The translations under genes and the position numbers were made by a program. Below are positions 7,635-16,814 of a stretch of 57,800 nucleotides of DNA, in pieces (positions within the stretch are counted from its first letter, which is position 1; each line of letters starts with the position of its first letter). The notes below the pieces were generated by a model that did no database searches, had not been told where the DNA came from, and saw only the letters and a list, made by a program, of their open reading frames with translations. This DNA comes from Allosphingosinicella sp. (GTDB taxonomy: Bacteria > Pseudomonadota > Alphaproteobacteria > Sphingomonadales > Sphingomonadaceae). The stretch lies in NCBI GenBank assembly GCA_030447665.1, contig JAUJOJ010000014.1, positions 1 through 57,800 of the forward strand. Reading direction: 5' to 3'.

Positions 7635-9035
7635 ATGCCTGCTGGACTCGAGCCTGACGCCGTGGGCTTCGTGCCGCCCGCGCCGCTTCCGCCGGAAAAC
7701 CACCGGTCGATGCTCTCGCTCGCGCTCCGCATGACGAGAAGTCAGATCGAGGGCTGGCCACGAGCGATTTACGAAGCCGACACCTGGAAGGCGCCTGTGC
7801 CGGGCGGGGCTTTGTTCGTGATGAGCCGGGAGGCAGTGGGCGCTGTGCTGAACGAGCAGGCAGATCACTTTTCCACCGGTGCGCTGTTCCGGCGCATGAT
7901 GCGTCCCGCCTGGGGCCGGGGCATCTTGACCGCACAAGGCCACGACTGGCGCGTTCAGCGGCGCGCCGCGTCGGGCGCGTTCCGACCCGCCGAAATGGCG
8001 AGGCTGGCGCCGTTCTTCGCCCAAGCGGCCGAGCGCACGATCAAACGGTGGACGGCCTCTCCGGGCGAACCGGTGGACCTGCTCAACGAGATGACGCGGC
8101 TCACCTTTGATGTGATCCTAGAGGCGACCCTCTCCGGCGCGGCCGACTTCGACCGTGTCACTATGTCGGCAGCCGTTGAGGGGCTGTTCCGGCGCATCAA
8201 CCGCATCCGCGTCAGCGCCGTCCTGATGCCCGACCGATATCATGAAGGCCGGAAGAGCGCCCGGACGCCCGAGCGCGAAGCGCTGCTCGCCATGATCGGG
8301 CGGATGGTCGCGCGGCGCCGGGGAGCTCCCCCGGCCGGCGACCTCGTCGACCTGCTGATCAAAGCGCGCGACCCGGAGATCGGAGCGGCATTTGACGACG
8401 AATTGTTGGCTGATAACCTGCTGGGCTTCATCCTAGCGGGCCATGAGACCACTTCACTCGCGCTTACTTGGGCGCTGTTCCTTACTGCCTCGCACCCACC
8501 AACGCTTCGTCGATTGCGGGCTGAAGTGGAGACGGTGGCTGGCGGCGCATCCATCGCGCCGGAACAGGTAACAAAGCTCCACTTCGCGCGTCAGGTGGTT
8601 TCAGAGACGCTGCGACTCTACCCGCCCGCATTCATGCTCACGCGCGTGGCCGGCCGCGACACGAATGTCGCCGGACATCGCGTAAAGGCGGGCCAGCGGA
8701 TCAACCTGCCCATCTACGCCATCCACCGGCGCGCCGACGTCTTTCCCGACCCGCATGCTTTCGACCCTGACCGCTTCGACGCCGAACGGCCACAACCGAG
8801 CCGGTACAGCTATCTGCCGTTCGGGGCTGGCCCGAGGATCTGCTTGGGCGCGTCCTTCGCCATGGCCGAGGCGGTTACCGTGCTGGCGACATTGATCCGG
8901 GCCGTCGACCTTCAGCCTGTGGCGGCCTCTCAGGTGTGGCCGGTGGCGCAGCTCAGCCTCCGTCCGCGCGGCGGGATGCCGATGATCGTTCGCGCAAAAG
9001 AGTCGTCGAACGGCAAACACCGTCATTGGGGCTGA
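7635..9035 (+). CDS. Cytochrome P450
   Basis: A 466-residue soluble P450 mono-oxygenase. The I-helix oxygen-activation motif AGHETT (268-273), the K-helix ETLR (324-327) and the heme loop FGAGPRICLG (396-405, thiolate C403) are all intact, as is the WRVQRR C-helix region. The long I-helix style and PERF-like DPDRF segment resemble class-II-like/CYP4-CYP102 type bacterial P450s rather than the CYP101 camphor type. ATG at 7635 follows GAGGAG at 8 nt. No ferredoxin or reductase gene is adjacent, so electron partners must be encoded elsewhere. Expression is probably controlled by the divergent TetR protein. Substrate unknown; fatty acids or xenobiotics are possibilities only. Confidence 0.94.
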   Translation: MPAGLEPDAVGFVPPAPLPPENHRSMLSLALRMTRSQIEGWPRAIYEADTWKAPVPGGALFVMSREAVGAVLNEQADHFSTGALFRRMMRPAWGRGILTAQGHDWRVQRRAASGAFRPAEMARLAPFFAQAAERTIKRWTASPGEPVDLLNEMTRLTFDVILEATLSGAADFDRVTMSAAVEGLFRRINRIRVSAVLMPDRYHEGRKSARTPEREALLAMIGRMVARRRGAPPAGDLVDLLIKARDPEIGAAFDDELLADNLLGFILAGHETTSLALTWALFLTASHPPTLRRLRAEVETVAGGASIAPEQVTKLHFARQVVSETLRLYPPAFMLTRVAGRDTNVAGHRVKAGQRINLPIYAIHRRADVFPDPHAFDPDRFDAERPQPSRYSYLPFGAGPRICLGASFAMAEAVTVLATLIRAVDLQPVAASQVWPVAQLSLRPRGGMPMIVRAKESSNGKHRHWG

Positions 9036-9431
9036 TGCGCATCGGGCTTCGGGGGCAGCTACAATCCGCAGTTTCGGAGCCTACGCTTCCAGGCATAGCT
9101 CGGAACAGGATGAACGACTGGATTGTCGCGTCGCGACAAAGGGCGGTGCCGGAGGAACGGCGCCCCTTCCGCCCCTTTGCTCGAGAGGTCTGCCACGCGC
9201 ACCGCACTGACGAGACCGTTCTCCTCGCGCGCATGTCCGCGAAGATCCACCGGTCGACGTAGCTCAGAGCGGTCTCGGTGCATAAGCGAGCTCGTCGCTT
9301 TCTGAAAATTGGTGGGAACTGCTGGCGTGCTCGCGTGGGGCGCTCCGGCGTTGACTTGCCACCGCGCTTGCGCAGCCAGTTGCGATCAGAGATGGTCCCC
9401 ATGATGGTTTAGAGACGAAGGAGGCTTTCTC
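9036..9431. other. Intergenic stretch without a convincing gene
   Basis: Short open frames occur on both strands but have no SD, no family signature and no codon bias like their neighbours. It contains a GGAGGAACGGCGCCCCTT block at about 9151-9168 that also occurs near 6918 and, with changes, near 14024, pointing to a decayed dispersed repeat. Confidence 0.5.
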
Positions 9432-9680
9432 ATGTTCAAAGAAGTCGAGCCGCAGCCTCACGTAATCAGGATGCATGCAGCGGTCGCCTCGGCATTGGCG
9501 AAGAGGAAGCACGTTGCGATCGCAAGCCCAGCCTGGCCGGATTGGCTAACCATCACAGCACTTGAGTTTTTCGGGGAGGATCGAACCCTTCTGAGGGCAG
9601 TACAATCTGGCGGCGCCCACACCGGCTCCGAAGTGTATTTCGAAGCAAACAGTTTGCGAGGCATACGGCTTTTTGGATAG
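9432..9680 (+). CDS. Hypothetical protein, 82 residues
   Basis: A short soluble protein, not recognised. ATG at 9432 is preceded by GAAGGAGG at a good distance, the best SD in this part of the window, which is the main reason to call it. The protein opens MFKEVEPQPHVIRMH and contains WPDWLTITALEFFGEDRTLLRAV; no signal peptide or membrane span is visible. It is convergent with the double-glycine peptide genes. No function proposed. Confidence 0.5.
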   Translation: MFKEVEPQPHVIRMHAAVASALAKRKHVAIASPAWPDWLTITALEFFGEDRTLLRAVQSGGAHTGSEVYFEANSLRGIRLFG

Positions 9681-9746
9681 GCAAGACGCTTTTGGTGAAG
9701 CGCTCCTCCAGCTGAATTGGGTTTCTCCAGCTAGTCGGATGCAGGC

Positions 9747-9777
9747 GAATGTCCGCAATGGGTGGAATCGGACGTTC
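9747..9777. repeat. GAATGTCCGC dyad repeat
   Basis: GAATGTCCGC and CGGACGTTC flank a central AATGGGTGGAAT. Similar dyads occur at 13907-13936, 23682-23711, about 35678-35716, 47728-47758 and 48565-48594, always between genes. The role is unknown. Confidence 0.6.
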
Positions 9778-9806
9778 AGCGGCAACGCGCGGCAGACAAT
9801 TGTGCA

Positions 9807-9840
9807 GACAGAAAGGGGCAGCCGAAGCCGCCCCTTCCTT
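9807..9840 (-). terminator. Rho-independent terminator of the leader-peptide operon
   Basis: On the minus strand a GAAGGGGCGGC stem closes over a TTCG tetraloop with GCTGCCCC, followed by TTTCTGT. It lies just past the stop of the second double-glycine peptide gene (9858). This supports real transcription of that pair as one unit. Confidence 0.75.
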
Positions 9841-9857
9841 GGTGATGGCATGAACGC

Positions 9858-10022
9858 TTACTTCGGACCGAAATTCTTGTCAGCCGGACCCTTGTAGCTC
9901 TCGCCGGGCGAATGCGCCGGATTGCGCTTGCTCGGGTGCTGGCCGGGCGGGAAGGGATGGCTGGCAGGCTGCTTGGCGCCGCCGCTGACGGCCTTCAGTT
10001 CGATCGTGCTGAGATTACGCAT
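9858..10022 (-). CDS. Double-glycine leader peptide precursor 1 (54 residues)
   Basis: The peptide starts MRNLSTIELKAVSGG, which is the bacteriocin/secreted-peptide double-glycine leader (conserved L, E-L and V-S-G-G at the cleavage site). The predicted 39-residue mature part is hydrophilic, rich in Pro, Lys, His and Gly, and has no Cys. ATG at 10022 has GGAGA 6 nt upstream; the longer open frame to 10199 runs through the neighbouring gene and is rejected. It lies 37 bp after a sister gene with a 12/15 identical leader and is closed by a terminator at 9807-9840. C39-peptidase ABC exporters normally process such leaders; none is visible in the window. Activity (toxin, signal, other) is not known. 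Confidence 0.72.
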   Translation of the reverse strand: MRNLSTIELKAVSGGAKQPASHPFPPGQHPSKRNPAHSPGESYKGPADKNFGPK

Positions 10023-10059
10023 TGTCGTCTCCGTCGGTTGGTGGGTGGTGAGGTTAAGC

Positions 10060-10245
10060 TCAAAGCCCTGCGGTGTTCCGGTTGCTCGGATTGCTGTTCT
10101 TGGCGCTGGTGCTGGTGCCGGGATTGCCGTTGCCCTTGCTAGCGCTGGCGCTGCTGGAGGTTCCTTGGCCACGGTCGCCGCCGGCGCCGCCGCCGCCACG
10201 TCCGCCGCTGACGAAGCTCAGTTCGATCGTGTTGAGATTACGCAT
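10060..10245 (-). CDS. Double-glycine leader peptide precursor 2 (61 residues)
   Basis: Starts MRNLNTIELSFVSGG, a double-glycine leader almost the same as that of the adjacent gene. The predicted mature 46 residues are Gly/Ser/Asn-rich with a GRGGGGAGGDRG start and a Ser-Ala-Lys-Asn tail; no Cys, no hydrophobic helix, so a classic pore-forming class II bacteriocin is unlikely. ATG at 10245 has a strong CAGGAGGAG SD at 6-8 nt. The first gene of a two-gene transcript (gap of 37 bp to the second). The leaders are far better conserved than the cores, as expected when one exporter handles divergent cargo. Function unassigned. Confidence 0.75.
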   Translation of the reverse strand: MRNLNTIELSFVSGGRGGGGAGGDRGQGTSSSASASKGNGNPGTSTSAKNSNPSNRNTAGL

Positions 10246-10511
10246 GATTGTCTCCTCCTGTTGCACGCTGTGGAAAGGCGCTGCCGCACAAAAGGGCTCA
10301 AATGCGAGATGGTTCAATGCCGTTTTCAGCCAGTCCAGCGATGGGACGGATAGCTGGAACATGTTACCGGCGAGGTGATGAAAACTGAGGCTTGCTTGCG
10401 GGAGCAGCCCCTTCATGTCGTCAATGTGAGGCTACCTGCTCGCTCCACGCGCCGCTGAGAGGCTCCAGAGAATTTGTCGGCCGGCGCATCCAACCCGCAG
10501 AGGCGGCTGGG

Positions 10512-11237
10512 CTAGTCGCCGAAGAGCTGAGGGTTCCGTTGGATAAAGCGTTTCGCCCAATTGTCGAAATGGGCTTTCCGCGCCCGAGCGAGATAGCGCC
10601 AGCCGCCGATGCTGACGGCTGCGGCACCTACGGTGTCGACGATAAGGTCGTGTATCGTGTCGGTAAGGCCGGAGGGGTCGTGGGGCGTTGCCGGCTGCAT
10701 GTTCGTCCCGAAGAACCTGTCCATGCCGAACTCGAAAATCTCCCAGATTGCTCCGATCCCAACCGCGAAGAAGAAGGCGAACAGGGCGACGAAGAAGGGG
10801 CGCATATGAAGGTCGACGTTCCGATCCTCGTTGAGGATGTAGACAAACATGAAGCCGAGCATGCCGAGCAGGAGGCCCGAACTGGTGTGCAGTACCGCGT
10901 CCCACCACCAGAACCGTTCGTAATAGTCGCGCACCTCGCCCAAGAAGAGCGTGGCGAAGACGAAGAGCACCGCCACGATTTGAATCTCCGACGGGATTTC
11001 CACGGGCATTCGGAGGACGACCGGCGCAAGCGTGAGAGCCATGATCCCGACGACAAGAAAGGCTTGGAGCCAGTCCTCCCGCACCAGCAGGAGGACGAGC
11101 TGCGCCGCCATGATCAGCTGAAGGACAGCAAGAATCGCCAGATGCGCGCGCCGGGCCGGGTCCTTGACCGGCGGATCAGAGGTTTCAGGCGTCATGGTGT
11201 CCCGAGCCGCTCCAGGGCTGGCGCTTTGATCGGGCAT
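10512..11237 (-). CDS. YjdF-like (DUF2238-type) inner membrane protein
   Basis: A 241-residue membrane protein with about six hydrophobic segments. The stretch GEVRDYYERFWWWDAVLHTSSGLLLGMLGF and the following IWEIFEFGMDRFFG are the hallmark of the DUF2238/YjdF family, whose role is unknown. A long polar N-terminus precedes the first span; an internal ATG at 11195 is an alternative start, and neither has a strong SD. It is upstream of the leader-peptide pair on the same strand with a 266-bp gap, so co-transcription is possible but not shown. Confidence 0.82.
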   Translation of the reverse strand: MPDQSASPGAARDTMTPETSDPPVKDPARRAHLAILAVLQLIMAAQLVLLLVREDWLQAFLVVGIMALTLAPVVLRMPVEIPSEIQIVAVLFVFATLFLGEVRDYYERFWWWDAVLHTSSGLLLGMLGFMFVYILNEDRNVDLHMRPFFVALFAFFFAVGIGAIWEIFEFGMDRFFGTNMQPATPHDPSGLTDTIHDLIVDTVGAAAVSIGGWRYLARARKAHFDNWAKRFIQRNPQLFGD

Positions 11238-11409
11238 TCGCGCGCTGCGTCACCTTGGGTCCTCGACGGAAGGGACGGGGGGAACGATTTTGCAGCGCGG
11301 TAAGTTTCCTGCGGCCGATCCTCTGCTGATCCAGAACGGCAGTCGGAGGCGGGCTCAGCGTTCAACCATCAACACGTCTCCGAACTCCACCGTCAGAGCT
11401 TGTCCTCTG

Positions 11410-12413
11410 CTAAATGCTCAGCCTTGCTCGGTTGAGCTGAACCGTAACGACGAGGCCCTCCGCTGACCAATTGTGGTCGATCGTACCGCCCAGCTGCCGA
11501 GAGACGCTCCGCTGAACAAGCTTGCTGCCAAATCCCTCCGCTTCTGGCGGAGCCTCGACGGCGGGACCGCCGCGCTCCATCCAGATCAGGCTGAATTCAT
11601 CGCCGTCCGCTCGGGTGGACACATCCAAGGTGCCCGCTTCCGACGATAACGAACCGTATTTCAGAGAATTGGTCGCGAGCTCGTGCACGACCATCGCCAA
11701 GCTCGTTGCGGCTGCCTCTCCGACGCCCATCCGCTCTACGGCTACTCGGATGCGTCCGCTAAACGCTCCAAGGTCATCGTAGGGCGCGAGCAGGACCGAA
11801 AGCAGGTCGCCGAGCAATGCTGCCAGAGCCTTGGCCGTCAGGGAGCGGCCGCACCAGATCGTGCGCCCGCCCCAAGGCTGTCAGCCTCTGGATGAGTTCA
11901 CGTGCCATATCCTGTGGAGGAGGTCGTGCGGGAGGTGATGGCCGTCAGGCCTGCGGCGATCGCCAGCAGGTTCTTAACGCGGTGGCTCATCTCGCCGGCG
12001 AGCAACTCGTGGCCTTCTTCTGCCTGCTTTCGCCCCGTGACATCGAGGAAGATGCCGAACATGGTCCGTCCGACGATGCCAACATCCTCGCCCTGCCCGC
12101 GAGCCGCGATCCACCGGATCTTCTCGCCGATCATGATCCGGAAATCAGTCTCATAGGAACCAAGCACCGCTCGGGTGGCGGCGAAGGCGGCTCTTACACG
12201 ATCGCGGTCTGCGGGATGGATGTGCTGCGAAAGTTCTTCAAAGGTGACGGCCTCGGACCAGGGCAAGCCCCAAAGCTCGAAACCGCGCTCATCCATCGTG
12301 AACCGATCATCGTCCACGTTCCACGCCCAAAGAGCAACACCAGCAGCATCAACCGCCAGTCTAAGATGGTCAGGCTGCCACGCGTGGGGCGAAGGGCGCT
12401 TGATATCGTCCAT
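11410..12413 (-). pseudogene. PAS-HWE sensor histidine kinase, frame-broken
   Basis: A PAS domain (about the first 120 residues, ALWAWNVDDDRFTMDERGFELWGLPW and DVTGRKQAEE) leads into a kinase core with phosphoacceptor MSHRVKNLLAI, N-box HELATNSLKYG and the W-x-E motif (LIWMERGG) that defines HWE kinases. Reading the whole protein needs two frame switches, near 11915 and near 11850, in a GC-rich run; the segment between them still reads DMARELIQRLTALGRAHDLV, typical of this family. A real kinase of about 330 residues is probable if the breaks are sequence errors. It is cytosolic, with no adjacent response regulator. Confidence 0.75.
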
Positions 12414-12578
12414 CAGTGAAATGCCGCCCTAAGCTGGATGCGGCGCTTGGTAGCAGGTCTATGCACCCCACCGCAATCTGAGCTCCAGATGGTTGAAGCG
12501 CAATCTTTCAAACAGCGTTCTGACCGTAGATAGTCGAGCATGCAACTACACTCTGGAGGCTTGTCTATTTTGCGCTAA

Positions 12579-12613
12579 CCCTTTCTCCGAAAAACGTTTT
12601 TCTGCAGAAAGGG
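12579..12613. other. Strong hairpin upstream of the subtilase gene
   Basis: CCCTTTCT pairs with AGAAAGGG, enclosing the inner dyad GAAAAACGTTTTTC. It sits about 80 nt before the subtilase start in a 277-bp gap that otherwise shows no gene. It could be a terminator of an upstream transcript or a leader structure; nothing distinguishes these. Confidence 0.45.
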
Positions 12614-12690
12614 GAAACTTTCGGCACCTCTCCAGGTTGTGGGGGAGGGCATCTCAGCCTGTGTATCATAGTTTAGCGTAGGATTATTTC

Positions 12691-13810
12691 ATGAAAAGCC
12701 TCTCAGTTCTAACATTCGCAAGCGTGGCGCTGGTCGCAATGACTCAGCATGCGCAGGCGCAGCCTGCTGGCGAACGGATCGCCGGCAGCTACGTTTGCGT
12801 GTTCAAGAGGGCGCGGTCGCGCGTGGCAATGCGCAGGCGGAAGCCAACCGCGCGGCTCAGTCCGCCCGCGCGCAAGTGACCCGGGTCTACAGCTTCGCTC
12901 TCCAAGGCTTCGCGGTGAATGCACCGTCCCAAGCGGTTGAGCGGATGCGCGCTGCGAACCCGAACATCGCTTATTGCGAAGAGGATCAAATCGTCACCAT
13001 TCCTCCGATTCGGGCCGAGGCAAGGCCGGGCGGAGGCGGATCCGTGAAGGCCGCGCAGGAAACTCCGTGGGGCATCGTCCGCGTGAATGGCGGCGCAGCC
13101 GGCATCTTCGCTACCGCATGGGTGATCGACCTCGGGTGTCGACCTCGACCACCAAGACCTCAAGGTCGATTTGCAACGCAGCCGTAACTTCGTCGCGAAC
13201 GAGACGTCGCCGGACGATCTCCACGGCCACGGTACCCACGTCGCCGGCACCATTGCAGCCCTCGACAACAAAATCGGCGTGATCGGCGTTGCTCCGGCGC
13301 TCCAGTGGTGGCCGTGCGCGTACTCGACCGCGATGGCAGTGGCACCACCTCCGGCGTCATCGCTGGCGTTGATTATGTGGCGCAATACGGCCGCCCGGGC
13401 GACGTCGCCAACATGAGCCTCAGCGGCGGCGGCAGCCAATCTCTCGACGATGCAGTGATCAACGCCTCGGCCGGCGGCGTCCGCTTTGCCCTGGCCGCGG
13501 GGAATGACAGCGCTAACGCTGGCAACCGTTCGCCGGCGCGGGCAACGGCCCCAACATCTTCACCGTCTCTGCCTTCGCGATCGGCGATAACTGGGCCCAC
13601 TATTCTAATTTCGGCAACCCGCCGATCGACTATTCAGAGCCGGGCTCCTCAATTAAGTCGACTTGGAAAGACGGTGGTTACAACACGATCAGCGGAACCT
13701 CGATGGCAGCGCCGCACCTCGCTGGCCTGCTTTTGACCGGTGGCCTACGCACCGACAGTGTGGTGACAGGTGATCCGGACGGCAGCCCGGACCCGATTGG
13801 CGAAAAATAA
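12691..13810 (+). pseudogene. Secreted subtilisin-like serine protease (S8), frame-broken
   Basis: The pieces assemble into a secreted subtilase: signal peptide (MKSLSVLTFASVALVAMTQHAQA), an I9-type propeptide (VTRVYSFALQGFAVNAP, MRAANPNIAYCEEDQIV), and an S8 domain with Asp in [14 protein letters not shown], His in [16 protein letters not shown], and Ser in SGTSMAAPH. At least four frame switches are needed (about 12800, 13130, 13300, 13540). The one near 13130 is an extra C inside GACCTCGGG, which when removed restores the Asp loop. All catalytic motifs survive, so sequence error is more likely than loss. The gene would encode about 370 residues and be close to the proteinase K/aqualysin group. 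Confidence 0.78.
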
Positions 13811-14125
13811 TCCTGCTTCACTCCAAGCGACAGGTCGAAGTAGAGGCGGCTACGCGGGGCCGCCTCGTCAGCGTCTCCCGCTGAACGGGCTCTGGAGTGG
13901 CGGTGAGTGTCCGCTTCCCGGTTGGAGGCGGACGTTCGTCGCCACAGAACGGCGTCCGCTTTTCGGGTCCCTTCGCTTTGGCGTGGATCGTCAATGGGCG
14001 CATAGCGGACATTCGGCGATGCGGGAGGACCGGCGCCTCTTGGCTAGCGGCTGGTCTCAGAGGGTTCTAGGCCGTCCGCGCGCGCCCTGGAGGATGAAGC
14101 TTTCGTCTCCGCTGCGAGCCGTGCT
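13811..14125. other. Intergenic stretch with repeat relics
   Basis: No gene supported. It holds a GTGTCCGCTTCCCGGTTGG-type dyad (13907-13936) and a GCGGACATTCGGCGATG block near 14008 followed by GGAGGACCGGCGCC, both variants of sequences found in other gaps of this window. Confidence 0.5.
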
Positions 14126-14252
14126 AGGGCCTGATCGGTTGAGGTGGAAGCGCCCTGCGCTTCCGCCCCAAGGCGTGAATCAGCTCCTTCTCATATGGCT
14201 GAGACCTTGATTCACGGAGCAGGCTGTTCCAGCCTCATCCGATAAGGTCTAG
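14126..14252. repeat. Composite hairpin repeat, copy 2
   Basis: AGGGCCTGATCGGTTGAGGTG, then a GGAAGCGC/GCGCTTCC hairpin, then the palindrome GAGACCTTGATTCAC...GATAAGGTCTAG (14201-14252). The same bipartite plan in opposite orientation is seen at 37431-37594. It lies between the subtilase and the DUF305-LVIVD gene. Confidence 0.8.
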
Positions 14253-14278
14253 GGCCGCGTCTATCCTGGCTTAGGAGC

Positions 14279-16731
14279 ATGCGATTGTTCAGCAATTTCC
14301 GATCACCGGCGCGACTTCTCTTACGCGCTTCCGTCGCCCTAGGCGGGCTCGCTGCAGCGGCGGGCGCCGGAATGGCGCAAAAGGTGCCGATCCTTCAGCC
14401 CGGTGCACCAGGCCAGGCGCCGAGGGAGCTCAGCCCCGAGCAAGCGGTCCAGATCGCGAACACCCGGTTTTCGCCAGACGACGTGAGGTTCATGCAGGAC
14501 ATGATCCATCACCACCGCCAGGCCGTCCAGATGGCGGCACTGGTGAAGGGGCGCACGGATCGTCAAACCCTGGTCGAGCTGGCCAAGCGCATCAACGCCT
14601 CGCAGGCGGACGAGATCGCATTCATGCAGACCTGGCTTGGCGAACGAGGTCAGGCCTTGTCCAATCCTGCGCCACACGCCCACCATGGGGGCGATGCCTG
14701 GCATGGCGACGCCGGATCAAATGGCCGCGCTCGCCGCAGCCAAGGGTCCTGCCTTCGAGCGGCTCTTCCTGGAGCGCATGATTGCCCACCACGAGGGCGC
14801 CTTGACCATGGTCAAGACGCTGCTGGAGCAGCCGGGCTCGGCCTATGACCCCGCCCTGCTCGATTTCACCACCGACGTGAAGAACGATCAGGAAGCGGAA
14901 ATCAAGCGCATGGGCGCGCTTCTGGTGGGGCTTTCGGCCGATCCGCGGTCCAACCTGAAGCCGGGTTTCCGGAATGCCGGCCAAGCCGCCAGCAACCTCA
15001 TGCTGATCGCCTCGTTGCCCAAGCCGACCGGCTTTTTCGACCGAAACAACCCAGGCCGGCCTCCCGCCAGAAAAAACCCGTCAAGGCGGCGGGCAAAGCG
15101 GGCAAAGCGGCCGGAGCGGCTGCGCAGGCGAAGAGCGACCCGGATTTCGGGAGCGATCCCCGCATCTCAGTTTCGCCAACACCGACATGGCCTTTTCCGG
15201 AAACCTGCTCGCCGTTGGCAATTATCACGGCTTCAACCTCTACCGGCTGGGTTCGGAGGGCATGCCGGACCTGGTGAGCTCGGTCGTTTGCCCAGGCGGA
15301 CAGGGGGACGTGTCGATCGTCGGCGACATCCTGATCATGTCGGTCGAGCAGACCCGCGGCCGGGTCGATTGCGGCCTCCAGGGCGTCAGCGAGGATGTCA
15401 GCCCGGAGCGTTTCCGCGGGCTTCGCATCTTCAACATCAGCGATCCCGCACGGCCCATCCAGGTCGGCCAGGTGCAGACCTGTCGCGGCTCGCACACCCA
15501 CTCCGTCGTCTCCGCTCCGGACGCGAAAGACGCGATCATCGTCTACGTTTCGGGCACGTCTTCGGTTCGCAAGGGGAGAAGAACTCAAGGGCTGCGTCGG
15601 AGAGGTTCCTGGTGACGACCGCACCGCTTTCTTCCGCATCGACGTGGTCGAGATCCCGCTCAGCGATCCGTCGCGGTCCCGGATCATCGATAGCCCGGCG
15701 GTGTTCGCTGACGCTGCAACCGGCCGCCTTGCCGGTCTTTGGCAGGGCGGGACCCATGGCAAGGACACCCAGGAGACGCGGCGGACGGACCAGTGCCACG
15801 ACATCACTGTCTTTCCCGCGAGCAAACTCGCCGCAGGGGCTTGCTCCGGCAATGGGATCATCTTCAACATCGCGGACCCGCGGAGGCCCAAGCGGCTCGA
15901 CGCGGTGGTCGATCCAGGCTTCGCCTACTGGCATTCGGCGACCTTCAACAATGCCGGAACCAAAGTGCTGTTCACGGACGAATGGGGCGGCGGCTCGCGC
16001 GCCGCTGCCGCGCGCAGGATCAGCGCAACTGGGGCGCGAACGCGATCTATGACATCGTCGACCGGAAGCTCGTATTCCGCAGCTACTACAAGCTGCCGGC
16101 AGCGCAGACCGAGCAGGAGAATTGCGTCGCGCACAACGGCGCGATCATTCCCGTGCCCGGCCGGGATATCTTCGTACAAGCCTGGTACCAGGGCGGGATT
16201 TCAGTGATCGACTTCACCGACTCCGCCAATCCGGTGGAAATCGCTTATTTCGATCGCGGCCCGGTCGACGGAAAACATCTGGTGCTTGGCGGCTACTGGT
16301 CCGTTTATTGGTATAATGGCCGGATCTACGGCACTGAGATCGCACGCGGGCTCGATGTCCTCGCGCTCCAGCCGAGCCAATATCTCACGACGAACGAGAT
16401 CGCCGCGGCGGCGCTTGCCGATCGGGGGAAGATGTTCAATCCACAGCAGCAATTTCCCGTGACATGGCCCGACCACCCGGTGGTCGCACGCGCCTATGTC
16501 GATCAGCTTGCGCGCGACCGGGCGCTCTCGCCGGCAATGACCGCGGATCTCTCCGCTGCGCTCGATCAGGCAAGATCGCCGATTGAGGCCGGCACGAGCA
16601 ACCGCGCTTTGGCAGCGACGATGACGTCACTGGCGTCAAAGTTGGAACAGTCCGGCAGCGACGTCGCCACGAACAAGCGCATGGCGGCGCTTCGCGGAAC
16701 TCTGACCCGAATGGCGACGAAGCTCCGCTGA
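14279..16731 (+). pseudogene. Secreted DUF305 - LVIVD beta-propeller protein, frame-broken
   Basis: A large exported protein recovered across about four frame switches (near 14680, 15060, 15575 and 16010). After a signal peptide (LLRASVALGGLAAAAGAGMAQ) come two DUF305 halves, with metal-binding-like MIHHHRQAVQMA and MIAHHEGALTMV, a Lys/Ala linker, and then LVIVD-type blades (NLYRLGSEG, LRIFNISDPARPIQVG, IIFNIADPRRPKRLD, GISVIDFTDSANPVEIAYFD). The C-terminus is helical. DUF305 proteins are ferritin-like and often linked to copper; LVIVD repeats form surface propellers. ATG at 14279 follows TAGGAG. The next gene, a secreted amidohydrolase, begins 83 bp later on the same strand, suggesting one operon. 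Function unknown. Confidence 0.8.
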
Positions 16732-16814
16732 CGAAAACAGTTGCAGGCGCAGAGCTGCTTCCGATGACTGTCGCTTGGTAAACATAGTGACGCCAATCGG
16801 AAGGAGGAACGGTG

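Noticed and set aside
9250..9300. Possible tRNA-like segment (GTAGCTCAGAGCGG)
   Set aside because: No acceptor or T-stem pairing could be built around it.
8953..9402. Minus-strand frame of 149 residues
   Set aside because: Overlaps the P450 3' end, no SD and no plausible fold.
12493..12681. Plus-strand 62-residue frame before the subtilase
   Set aside because: Runs through the hairpin and promoter region of the subtilase; no SD.
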